From positions 1-64,000 of the forward strand of contig CAWGFN010000005.1 in assembly GCA_963821885.1 (NCBI GenBank): DNA of 64,000 bases, given 5' to 3'. This document shows positions 33,919-41,836 of this stretch, in pieces (position 1 is the first letter of the stretch; every line of letters begins with the position of its first letter). The DNA comes from Oleiagrimonas sp963821885. GTDB taxonomy: Bacteria; Pseudomonadota; Gammaproteobacteria; Xanthomonadales; Rhodanobacteraceae. The notes under the pieces were generated by a model that had not been told where the DNA came from, ran no database searches, and was given only the letters and a program-made list of their open reading frames with translations. Position numbers and translations under genes: made by a program.

Positions 33919-34398
33919 ATGGCCATGGACCGCACCGACCGTCGCATTCTCGAAGTTCTGCAGCGCGACGGACGCATCACCAACGCCGAGCTGGCCGAAC
34001 AGGTGCAGCTGTCGGCCTCGGCGTGCCTGCGCCGGGTGCAGCGGCTGGAAGCGGGCGGGGTGATCGCCGGTTACGCGGCGCGGCTCGACCCACAGGCGCT
34101 GGGCCTGGGCCTGCAGGCCTTCGTGCGCGTGCAGCTCAAGCAGCACGACGCCGAGACCATCGAGCGCTTCGTGCGCCTGGTCAACGGCTGGGACGAGGTG
34201 GCCGCCTGCCACGCGCTGACCGGCGACATGGATTACCTGCTGCATATCCACGTGGCCGACCTGGAGCATTTCTCGCGTTTCCTGCTCGACCAGCTGCTCA
34301 ATACCGCCGGCGTCGCCGACGTCAATTCCAGCTTCGTGCTGCGCACCGTCAAGCACGCCGCCGCGTTGCCGCTGAACCGCCTCGAACCCGGCGACTGA
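33919..34398 (+). CDS. Lrp/AsnC family transcriptional regulator
   Basis: 159 residues: an N-terminal winged helix-turn-helix (DRRILEVLQRDGRITNAELAEQVQLSASACLRRVQRLE) and a C-terminal RAM/AsnC effector domain (VAACHALTGDMDYLLHIHV ... VNSSFVLRTVK). Divergent from phhA with an AT-rich 139-bp spacer, so it is the likely phhA regulator responding to an amino acid. Confidence 0.93.
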   Translation: MAMDRTDRRILEVLQRDGRITNAELAEQVQLSASACLRRVQRLEAGGVIAGYAARLDPQALGLGLQAFVRVQLKQHDAETIERFVRLVNGWDEVAACHALTGDMDYLLHIHVADLEHFSRFLLDQLLNTAGVADVNSSFVLRTVKHAAALPLNRLEPGD

Positions 34399-34444
34399 CG
34401 CGGCTGGAAGTGCACGCGCCGCCTCGCGTATCCTTGCAGGCTGG

Positions 34445-35254
34445 ATGAACACACCCACCCGGCCACTGACCTCCGCGCGCGATCCATGGCGCGCGGTGCG
34501 CTACCTGTATCGCGTGCCGCTCCTGCTGCTGCACGTGCTGCTGGCTGTCGTGCTGGCGCTGGTCGTGTTCACCTGGACGCGGCAGGCCGTCAACCGCGGC
34601 CGTGAACCGCTGTCGCACCGGCTGATCCGCTGGTGGTCGCGCATGCTGTTGCGCATCTTCGGCTTCCACGTGCACCGCAGCGGCAACCCGCTGCCCGATC
34701 CGGTGATGTTCGTGTGCAACCACTCCTCGTGGCTGGACATCGAGCTGCTGCACACCCAGCGCGCCGCCTGCTTCGTGGCCAAGGCCGAGATCGCACGCTG
34801 GCCGCTGGTCGGCTGGCTGGCAGCCTGCGGCGGCACCATCTTCCACCGCCGCGGCAGCAACCATTCGCTGAGCGTGGTCATGAAGGCGATGACCCGCTGC
34901 CTGCGCATGGGCCGCTCGGTGGCGGTGTTTCCGGAAGGGGGCACCAACGACGGCCGCACCCTCAAGGTGTTCCACGCGCGCATCTTCCAGGCGGCGCTGG
35001 ATGCCGACGCCAAGGTGCAGCCGGCCGCGCTGCGATTCACGCGCAACGGCGAGCGCTGCTACGACGCCGGCTTCCTGCCCGACGAAAGCTTCATGGCCAA
35101 CTTCCTGCGTTTGCTCGGCGATCCGCCGCTGGACGTGGAAGTGCATTTTCTCGATCCCGTGCCGCGCTTCGAAGCCGGCCGCAAGCGCATGGCGGAGACC
35201 GCGCGCCAGGCCATCGCCGACGCCCTGGACGGCAAGCGCGAGGCGAAATGGTGA
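34445..35254 (+). CDS. 1-acyl-sn-glycerol-3-phosphate acyltransferase (PlsC-like)
   Basis: Membrane-bound lysophospholipid acyltransferase of 269 residues. An N-terminal membrane helix precedes the catalytic H-x4-D motif in CNHSSWLDIELL, the FHRRGSN region and the FPEGGTNDG motif. It probably acylates lysophosphatidate, though other lysolipid substrates are possible. TATCCT lies ten bases before the ATG. The stop overlaps the start of the YheT hydrolase gene. Confidence 0.9.
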   Translation: MNTPTRPLTSARDPWRAVRYLYRVPLLLLHVLLAVVLALVVFTWTRQAVNRGREPLSHRLIRWWSRMLLRIFGFHVHRSGNPLPDPVMFVCNHSSWLDIELLHTQRAACFVAKAEIARWPLVGWLAACGGTIFHRRGSNHSLSVVMKAMTRCLRMGRSVAVFPEGGTNDGRTLKVFHARIFQAALDADAKVQPAALRFTRNGERCYDAGFLPDESFMANFLRLLGDPPLDVEVHFLDPVPRFEAGRKRMAETARQAIADALDGKREAKW

Positions 35255-36270
35255 ACCTGCCGACCGGTTCCGACTTCCATCCGCCGAGGCTGCTGCGCAA
35301 CGGGCACGTGCAGACCATGTTGTCCTCCAGCAGCCTGCGCCGCCTGTTCCTGCGCAAGCGCATCGCCATGGTGCGCGACGGCGCCGAGCACGTGAACTTC
35401 ACCCTCTCCGACGGCGTGCGGTTGACCGGTTCGTTGTCGCGGCAGAAGGCACAGGACGCGCCGCGCGGCCTGGCGGTGATCTACCACGGCTGGGAAGGCA
35501 GCATCGATTCGTCCTACGTGCTGCAGACCGGCGCCAGCCTGCTGGACGCCGGCTGGGACGTGTTCCGCCTCAATTTCCGCGACCACGGCGACACCCACCA
35601 CCTCAACGTCGGGCTTTTCCACTCGTGCCTGATCGAGGAAGTGGTCGAGGCCACCGCCGAGGCCATCGCACGCTTCCGCCATGGCCAGGCGCCCGTGGGG
35701 CTGGCCGGGTTCTCGCTGGGCGGCAACTTCGCCCTGCGCGTGGCCCTGCGCGCACCGCGCGCGGGCCTGCCCCTGGCGCACACCATCGCGGTATGCCCGG
35801 TGGTCGATCCGCATGCCGGTCTGTTCTCGCTGGAAACCGCGCCGTGGATGTACGAGTGGTACTTCATGCACAAGTGGCGCGGCTCGCTCAAGCGCAAGCA
35901 ACGTTTGTACCCGCAGCAGGACTATTTCACCGACCAGGACCTGCGCTCGGGCCTGCGCGGCCTGACCCGCGCGCAGGTCGAGCGGCACACCGAGTTCGGC
36001 ACGCTGGATGACTACCTGGACGGCTATTCGGTCAGCGGCGAGCGCCTGGCCGAACTGGCGGTGCCGACCACCATCCTCACCGCCGCGGACGATCCGGTGA
36101 TTCCGGTGAAGGAGTTCCACGAACTGAAGCTGCCCGACTGCGTGGAGCTGGACATCGCCCGCTACGGCGGCCACTGCAGCTTCATCGAGAACTGGAAGCT
36201 GCGCAGCTTCACCGACGACTACATCACCGCGCGCTTCAACGCCGCGGCCGATCGCGCCGATCCGGCCTGA
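35248..36270 (+). CDS. YheT family alpha/beta hydrolase
   Basis: 340 residues with the alpha/beta hydrolase nucleophile elbow GFSLGGNFA, an oxyanion region IYHGWEGS, the acid in TAADDPVIP and the catalytic His near RYGGHCSF. The N-terminus (LLRNGHVQTML) is the YheT family signature. The natural substrate is unknown. The ATG lies inside the end of the plsC-like gene (ATGGTGA), so the pair is translationally coupled; a lipid-related role is an inference from that. Confidence 0.9.
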   Translation: MVNLPTGSDFHPPRLLRNGHVQTMLSSSSLRRLFLRKRIAMVRDGAEHVNFTLSDGVRLTGSLSRQKAQDAPRGLAVIYHGWEGSIDSSYVLQTGASLLDAGWDVFRLNFRDHGDTHHLNVGLFHSCLIEEVVEATAEAIARFRHGQAPVGLAGFSLGGNFALRVALRAPRAGLPLAHTIAVCPVVDPHAGLFSLETAPWMYEWYFMHKWRGSLKRKQRLYPQQDYFTDQDLRSGLRGLTRAQVERHTEFGTLDDYLDGYSVSGERLAELAVPTTILTAADDPVIPVKEFHELKLPDCVELDIARYGGHCSFIENWKLRSFTDDYITARFNAAADRADPA

Positions 36271-36276
36271 AGCGGT

Positions 36277-37752
36277 CTAGTCCGCCGCCACGCAGCGCTC
36301 GCGCGCCCACGTACGCAGTGCCTGCACGCGCTCGGCCATCAGCACCGACAGCGGCCGCGTGCCGGCCAGTGCATCCATCAGCAGCTTCTGGTCGAGCGCG
36401 CCGACGCCGCCGGCCGCGTCGTACAGCGCGCTGACGATGGCCTGCTCGATCTCGGCGCCGGAAAAGCCCTCGCTGGCGGCGGCCAACGCCTCCAGGTCGA
36501 ACGTCTCCGGGTCCAGCTCGCGGCGGCGCAGGTGCAAGGTGAAGATCTCCCGTCGTACCGCCGCGTCGGGCAGGTCGACGAAGAAGATCTCGTCGAAGCG
36601 TCCCTTGCGCAGCAGCTCCGGCGGCAATTCGTCGACGGTGTTGGCGGTGGCCACCACGAACACCCGGGCCTTCTTCTCGGCCATCCAGGTCAGCAGGTAA
36701 CCCAGCACGCGCCGCGACACGCCGCCGTCCTCGCCGCCCGCGGCCAGGCCCTTCTCGATCTCGTCGATCCACAGCACGCAGGGCGCCAGCAGGCTGGCCG
36801 ACTCCAGCGCCTCGCGCAGGTTGCGCTCGGTCTCGCCCTGGAACTTGTTGTACAGCGCGCCGAAATCCAGCCGCACCAGTGGCACGCCCAGCCCGCCGGC
36901 GACGGCCTTGGCGGCCAGGCTCTTGCCGCAACCCTGCACGCCCAGCAGCAGCAATCCTTTCGGCGGGTCCAGCCGGGGCGCGTCCTCGCCGCCCAGGAAC
37001 ACCGCGCGGCGGCGCTGCACCCACTGCTTGACACGGCCCATGCCGGCCACGTCCCTGAATCCGGCGGTGTCGTATTCGAAGTGCAGCAGACCGGAACGAT
37101 TGAGCAGCTCGAACTTGGCCTTCATCAGGCGCGGCAGGTCGTCCGGACCCAGGGCATCGTCGTCGTGGATCAGCTTGCGCACGATGCGCCGGGCGTCGTT
37201 GCGGGTCAGGCCCAGCAGGTTGCGCACGATCAGGCGCGCGGCCTCGCCGTCCACCTCCAGCTTGCGTCCGGTTTCGCGCTGCCAGGCCAGAGCCTCTCCA
37301 CGCACCAGGGCCGCCATCGCCTTGATGTCGGGTAGGCTCAGGCGCACGGTGGTGGACAGGCGCTCCAGCTCCTCGGGCAATTCGATCTTCGCGCCCACCA
37401 GCACCAGGGTGTGCGGCGAACTGCGCTGGCGCTGCACGATCTCGCGCAGCACGCGGCGGGTCATCGCGTAACCGAGGTACGGGTGCAGGTCGAACAGCAG
37501 GTAGATGCCGGCCTGCTCGTGCTCGCGTATCGCGTCCAGGGTGCGCGAGACGTCCGGCGGCACGCTGGATTCGGGCTGGGTCAGGTCCAGCCGGATCAGC
37601 CCTTCGGTGATGGTCCAGCGCCACAGCGGCCGGATGGACTGGCTGATGACGTGACGGAAACTGTCGATCACGCGCTGCTCGTCCACCGTCTCGATGACGA
37701 TCAACGCGGTATGCGCACGCACCAGCGTGGTGAGGTCGTTCAGGTCGTTCAT
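36277..37752 (-). CDS. Ycf46-like AAA+ ATPase
   Basis: 491 residues. The N-terminal ~220 residues (LTTLVRAHTALIVIETVDEQRV ... LPDIKAMAALVRG) are typical of Ycf46 proteins. The C-terminal FtsH/Cdc48-type AAA domain has Walker A GVQGCGKS, Walker B LWIDEIEK, sensor 1 ATANTVDELP and the arginine-finger region RKGRFDEIFF. Ycf46 homologues occur in chloroplasts, cyanobacteria and proteobacteria, and are mostly uncharacterised. It stands alone here, converging on the YheT gene with a 6-base gap. Confidence 0.87.
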   Translation of the reverse strand: MNDLNDLTTLVRAHTALIVIETVDEQRVIDSFRHVISQSIRPLWRWTITEGLIRLDLTQPESSVPPDVSRTLDAIREHEQAGIYLLFDLHPYLGYAMTRRVLREIVQRQRSSPHTLVLVGAKIELPEELERLSTTVRLSLPDIKAMAALVRGEALAWQRETGRKLEVDGEAARLIVRNLLGLTRNDARRIVRKLIHDDDALGPDDLPRLMKAKFELLNRSGLLHFEYDTAGFRDVAGMGRVKQWVQRRRAVFLGGEDAPRLDPPKGLLLLGVQGCGKSLAAKAVAGGLGVPLVRLDFGALYNKFQGETERNLREALESASLLAPCVLWIDEIEKGLAAGGEDGGVSRRVLGYLLTWMAEKKARVFVVATANTVDELPPELLRKGRFDEIFFVDLPDAAVRREIFTLHLRRRELDPETFDLEALAAASEGFSGAEIEQAIVSALYDAAGGVGALDQKLLMDALAGTRPLSVLMAERVQALRTWARERCVAAD

Positions 37753-37860
37753 CGCGTTCCCCGGAAGCCGCGCGTGACGATAGCAGATGCCCGCCTCCGC
37801 CCAACCGTGCCCTGGCGCGGTGTAGGCTGGATCTCCGATCGGGTCATGGAGCCATCACCC

Positions 37861-38955
37861 ATGCGCTGCATCATCACTCTATTGCTTGGCCTGGCCACAC
37901 TGCCATCACTGGCGTCCCCGCCGATCCATCGCCTGACGCTGCCGCCCGGATTCCACGTCAGCGTGTTCAGCGACCAGGTGCCCTCGGCGCGCGAGATGGC
38001 GCTTGGACCCGACGGTACCGTGTACGTCGGCTCGATGGATGCCGGCAAAGTCTATGCCCTCACCGACCGCGACCACGACGGCCACGCCGACCGCGTGCGG
38101 GTGATCGCCAGCGGCCTGGAAATGCCGGTCGGCGTGGCCTACCGCGATGGCGACCTCTACGTGTCGGCGGTCAGCCGCATCCTGGTGCTGCGCGACATCG
38201 ACCGTCACCTGGACAATCCGCCCGCGCCAAAGGCCGTCATCGACGACCTGCCGAGCAAGCGCCACCACGGCTGGAAATTCATCGCCTTCGGGCCGGACGG
38301 CAAGCTGTACGTGCCGATCGGCGCCCCCTGCAACATCTGCGACCCCATGCCGCCGTACGCGATGCTGTGGCGCATCGATCCCAACACCGACGTCAAGGAA
38401 CCGGTCGCGAGCGGCGTCCGCAACAGCGTCGGTTTCGACTGGCAGCCGGGCAGCGGCAAGCTGTGGTTCACCGACAACGGCCGAGACATGCTGGGCGACG
38501 ACATCCCCAGTGACGAGCTCAACCGCGTGGACCGTGACGGTGAGCATTTCGGCTACCCGTACTGCCACCAGGGCGACCTGCCCGATCCGGAATACGGCGA
38601 TGCCGAACATCCCTGCAAGAACTACGCTTCGCCCGCACTCAAGCTCGGCGCCCACGTGGCCTCGCTGGGCATGCGTTTCTACTCGGGCAACATGTTTCCG
38701 GCGCGCTACCGCGGCGCGATACTGATTGCCGAACACGGCTCGTGGAACCGCAGCAGCAAGAGCGGCTACCGCGTGATGGCGGTGGCGGTGAAGGGCGATC
38801 GGGCGGTGAGCCAGTGGCCGCTGGTCGACGGCTTCCAGAAGGACGAGAAGGCCTGGGGCCGTCCGGCCGACGTGCTGGTGTTGCCCGACGGCAGCGTGCT
38901 GGTCAGCGACGACCTGGCCGGCGCCATCTACCGCGTGACCTGGCGACAGCCCTGA
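37861..38955 (+). CDS. PQQ-dependent sugar dehydrogenase-like secreted beta-propeller
   Basis: 364 residues with a signal peptide (MRCIITLLLGLATLPSLA). The beta-propeller repeats include LPPGFHVSVFSDQVPSAREMALGPDGTVYVG, RHHGWKFIAFGPDGKLYV and VLVLPDGSVLVSDDLAGAIYRV. It matches the L-sorbosone/glucose dehydrogenase family (GSDH). Four cysteines occur in the NICDP and CHQGD/HPCKN segments. Whether it uses PQQ cannot be told from sequence. The start could also be an ATG at 37846. Confidence 0.87.
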   Translation: MRCIITLLLGLATLPSLASPPIHRLTLPPGFHVSVFSDQVPSAREMALGPDGTVYVGSMDAGKVYALTDRDHDGHADRVRVIASGLEMPVGVAYRDGDLYVSAVSRILVLRDIDRHLDNPPAPKAVIDDLPSKRHHGWKFIAFGPDGKLYVPIGAPCNICDPMPPYAMLWRIDPNTDVKEPVASGVRNSVGFDWQPGSGKLWFTDNGRDMLGDDIPSDELNRVDRDGEHFGYPYCHQGDLPDPEYGDAEHPCKNYASPALKLGAHVASLGMRFYSGNMFPARYRGAILIAEHGSWNRSSKSGYRVMAVAVKGDRAVSQWPLVDGFQKDEKAWGRPADVLVLPDGSVLVSDDLAGAIYRVTWRQP

Positions 38956-38977
38956 GCGGCATCGCCCGTCCGCGCGC

Positions 38978-39772
38978 TCATACGCTCCCTGGCAGCCAGA
39001 TCAACAGCGCCACGCCGAGCACGATGCGATAGACCGCGAACGGCGTGAAGCGGTGCGTGCGGATGTAACCCAGCAGCCACTTCACCGCGGCGAAGGCGAC
39101 GATGGCCGAGACCACGAAGCCCACCGCCAGCGCCGTCCAGTCCGGACGCACCACGGCGCCACCATGCAGGACCTTGAGCACCTCGTAGCCGGTGGCCGCG
39201 TACATGGTCGGGATGCCGACCAGGAAGGCGAACTCGGTGGCCGATTCGCGGTTGGAGGTGCCAAACAGCATGGCCGCAAAGATGGTCGCCGCCGAACGCG
39301 AGGTACCGGGGAAGATGCCGGCCAGCATCTGCGCGACGCCGACCAGGATCGCCACCGTCCAGGTGATCTTGCGCGCGTCGGGCTTGCGCGCGGCGACCTG
39401 CTCGGCGACCAGCATCCACGCGCCGCCGATCACCAGCGCCCAGGCGATCGGCGCCACCGTCTCGGGCAGGCGGAAGCCCATCCTCACCGCCACCAGGCCG
39501 ATCACGGCGGTGATCAGGAAGGCCACCACCAGTTTCAGCAGATAGTCGCGATTGGCCGGGTCGCGCCATTGCGTCAGCAGCTGCCAGATGCGCCTCCAGT
39601 AGATCAGCGTCACCGCCAGGATGGCGCCCGCCTGGATGCCGACATTGAACAGATCCGAGCGCGCGCCCAGCCAGCGTTCGGCAATCAGCAGGTGCCCGGT
39701 CGAGGAGATCGGCAGGAATTCGGTGATGCCCTCGATGATGCCCAGGATGATGACGCGGACCAGGTCGTGCAT
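38978..39772 (-). CDS. uppP: undecaprenyl-diphosphatase
   Basis: Polytopic inner-membrane BacA/UppP enzyme of 264 residues that recycles undecaprenyl pyrophosphate for wall and O-antigen synthesis. Both catalytic motifs are present: EGITEFLPISSTGHL near the N-terminus and the PGTSRSAAT motif about residue 170. About seven hydrophobic segments follow the family pattern. The ATG at 39772 begins MHDLVRVIILGIIEG. Confidence 0.95.
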   Translation of the reverse strand: MHDLVRVIILGIIEGITEFLPISSTGHLLIAERWLGARSDLFNVGIQAGAILAVTLIYWRRIWQLLTQWRDPANRDYLLKLVVAFLITAVIGLVAVRMGFRLPETVAPIAWALVIGGAWMLVAEQVAARKPDARKITWTVAILVGVAQMLAGIFPGTSRSAATIFAAMLFGTSNRESATEFAFLVGIPTMYAATGYEVLKVLHGGAVVRPDWTALAVGFVVSAIVAFAAVKWLLGYIRTHRFTPFAVYRIVLGVALLIWLPGSV

Positions 39773-40226
39773 GGCGGGAACTCGAATCGCGGCGCAAAGG
39801 CCGAAGTTTACGCGCAACCCGACCCGGATTTATGGCCGTTTTCGGGCAACGCGCCGCACCGGCCCGTACTCGCGATCATGACGTCGCGGGCGCGCCCAGA
39901 CGATCGAATCGCGATACCGACGAAGCGGAAGCGAGCGGGGGGTCCTCGCGCGGGGCCTTCCATGTACGGCCTGGGGCCGCCGCCATGGGACAGGAAAAAG
40001 GTGGGAAAACGGGCCGCGCTCATGGTCGGGGCTCGTCACTTCGGCGCCGTCCCGGCGCGCCGGCATGCGTCGGGACCCGGTGCCCGACACGATCCTGGCG
40101 CCGCAGGCAACGTTTGCAAACCACTGCCGGGGAACAATGCGTTCCGCCCGCGCGCAGTCCGCGCGATTGGCCGTGTGCGGGGGCCCCGCCCGCCTATCAC
40201 CAAATACGTGCAACAGCCAAAGCACT
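39773..40226. other. uppP-glnA intergenic region, upstream part
   Basis: About 450 bp with no convincing gene on either strand; the open frames here are short and lack Shine-Dalgarno sites. It must contain the uppP promoter on the minus strand and the far upstream region of glnA. An A-rich patch (around 39986-40008) is the only feature that departs from the general GC richness. Confidence 0.55.
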
Positions 40227-40243
40227 AGCATGATATTGGTGCA
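40227..40243. promoter_or_regulatory. NtrC-binding site upstream of glnA
   Basis: AGCATGATATTGGTGCA matches 14 of 17 bases of the enteric NtrC site TGCACTATATTGGTGCA. It lies about 67 bases upstream of the sigma-54 promoter, the position expected of an enhancer. The same motif precedes ntrB at 52959. Confidence 0.65.
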
Positions 40244-40293
40244 AATCAGCCCGTGCTGCGGTCCAGATCCCGCGCCACGCCTCGCTCCCGCCG

Positions 40294-40309
40294 TGGCATG
40301 ACCTATGCT
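40294..40309 (+). promoter_or_regulatory. sigma-54 promoter of glnA
   Basis: TGGCATG-N4-ATGCT matches the RpoN consensus TGGCAYR-N4-TTGCW, with the invariant GG and GC twelve bases apart. The predicted start is near 40320, 33 bases before the glnA ATG. Confidence 0.8.
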
Positions 40310-40352
40310 TGGAAGGCACTGACTTTTTCGCTCACCCGCCGGACACCCATCT

Positions 40353-41762
40353 ATGACCGCCAATGCCGTACTGAAACTGATCAAGGACGAGGGCATCGAA
40401 TTCGTCGACTTCCGCTTCGCGGACATGCTCGGCAAGCAGCACCACGTCACCTACCCCGCGCACACCGTCGACGAATCGACCTTCGAGGACGGCAAGATGT
40501 TCGACGGCTCGTCGATCGCCGGCTGGAAGGGCATCAACGAGTCGGACATGATCCTGATGCCCGATCCGGACACCGCGCTGGTCGACCCGTTCAGCGGCCA
40601 CAAGCAGCTGATCCTGACCTGCGACGTGCTGGAGCCGTCCACCATGCAGGCCTACGGCCGCGACCCGCGCTCCATCGCCCGCCGCGCCGAGGCCTACCTG
40701 AAGTCCACCGGCATCGCCGACGAGGCCTTCTTCGGTCCGGAGCCGGAGTTCTTCGTGTTCGACTCCGTGCGCTGGCAGAACGACATGGGCCGCGTGTTCT
40801 ACGAGATCGAGTCCGAGGAGGCCCACTGGAGCTCGCGCCATCGCTACGAGGAAGGCAACCCGGGCCACCGCCCCGGCGTGAAGGGCGGCTACTTCCCGGT
40901 CAGTCCGGTCGATTCGCTGGGCGACCTGCGCGCCGACATGTGCAAGGTGCTCGAGGCCCTCGGCCAGACCGTGGAAGTGCATCACCACGAGGTCGCCAAC
41001 GGCGGCCAGTGCGAGATCGGCACCAAGTTCAACAGCCTGGTGAAAAAGGCCGACGAGCTGCTGATGATGAAGTACGTGATCAAGAACGTCGCGCACCAGA
41101 ACGGCAAGACCGCGACCTTCATGCCCAAGCCCCTGGTCGGCGACAACGGTTCGGGCATGCACGTGCACCAGTCGCTGTCCAAGAACGGCGAGAACCTGTT
41201 CTCCGGCGACCTCTACGGTGGCCTCAGCCAGACCGCGCTGTGGTACATCGGTGGCATCTTCAAGCACGCCCGCGCCATCAACGCCTTCGCCAACTCGACC
41301 ACCAACAGCTACAAGCGTCTGGTGCCGGGCTTCGAGGCGCCGGTGATGCTGGCCTATTCGGCGCGCAACCGCTCGGCGAGCTGCCGCATCCCGTACGTCG
41401 GCAACCCCAAGGGTCGCCGCATCGAGGTGCGCTTCCCCGACCCGATGCAATCGGGCTACCTGACCTTCACCGCGCTGATGATGGCCGGCCTGGACGGCAT
41501 CGTGAACAAGATCGACCCGGGCGCGCCGGCCGACAAGGACCTGTACGACCTGCCGCCGGAGGAGGAGAAGAACATCCCGCAGGTGTGCGCCAGCCTGGAC
41601 CTGGCGCTGGAAGCGCTGGACAAGGACCGCGAGTTCCTCAAGGCCGGCGATGTGTTCACCGACGACTTCATCGACGGCTACATCGCGCTGAAGATGCAGG
41701 AAGTCACCCGCTTCCGCGCCTCCACCCATCCGTTGGAATTCTCGATGTACTACTCGCTCTGA
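40353..41762 (+). CDS. glnA: type I glutamine synthetase
   Basis: Dodecameric GSI enzyme of 469 residues that makes glutamine from glutamate and ammonia. Conserved segments are MFDGSSIAGWKGINESDM, the metal-binding FGPEPEFFVFD, NGSGMHVHQSL, and Tyr398 in DLYDLPPEEEK, the site of adenylylation by GlnE. Control by NtrC and sigma-54 is indicated by the elements at 40227 and 40294. The gene is monocistronic: a strong intrinsic terminator follows 30 bases after the stop. Confidence 0.98.
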   Translation: MTANAVLKLIKDEGIEFVDFRFADMLGKQHHVTYPAHTVDESTFEDGKMFDGSSIAGWKGINESDMILMPDPDTALVDPFSGHKQLILTCDVLEPSTMQAYGRDPRSIARRAEAYLKSTGIADEAFFGPEPEFFVFDSVRWQNDMGRVFYEIESEEAHWSSRHRYEEGNPGHRPGVKGGYFPVSPVDSLGDLRADMCKVLEALGQTVEVHHHEVANGGQCEIGTKFNSLVKKADELLMMKYVIKNVAHQNGKTATFMPKPLVGDNGSGMHVHQSLSKNGENLFSGDLYGGLSQTALWYIGGIFKHARAINAFANSTTNSYKRLVPGFEAPVMLAYSARNRSASCRIPYVGNPKGRRIEVRFPDPMQSGYLTFTALMMAGLDGIVNKIDPGAPADKDLYDLPPEEEKNIPQVCASLDLALEALDKDREFLKAGDVFTDDFIDGYIALKMQEVTRFRASTHPLEFSMYYSL

Positions 41763-41792
41763 CCGCGCTTTCACGCGATCGGATCGAACAAG

Positions 41793-41821
41793 GGGCGCCG
41801 CATTGGGCGCCCCTTTCTTTT
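41793..41821 (+). terminator. intrinsic terminator of glnA
   Basis: An 8-bp stem (GGGGCGCC / GGCGCCCC) with a 6-base loop is followed by TTTCTTTT. It lies just after glnA and before the convergent S9 peptidase gene. Confidence 0.85.
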
Positions 41822-41836
41822 ATCCCGGGGTTGGTC

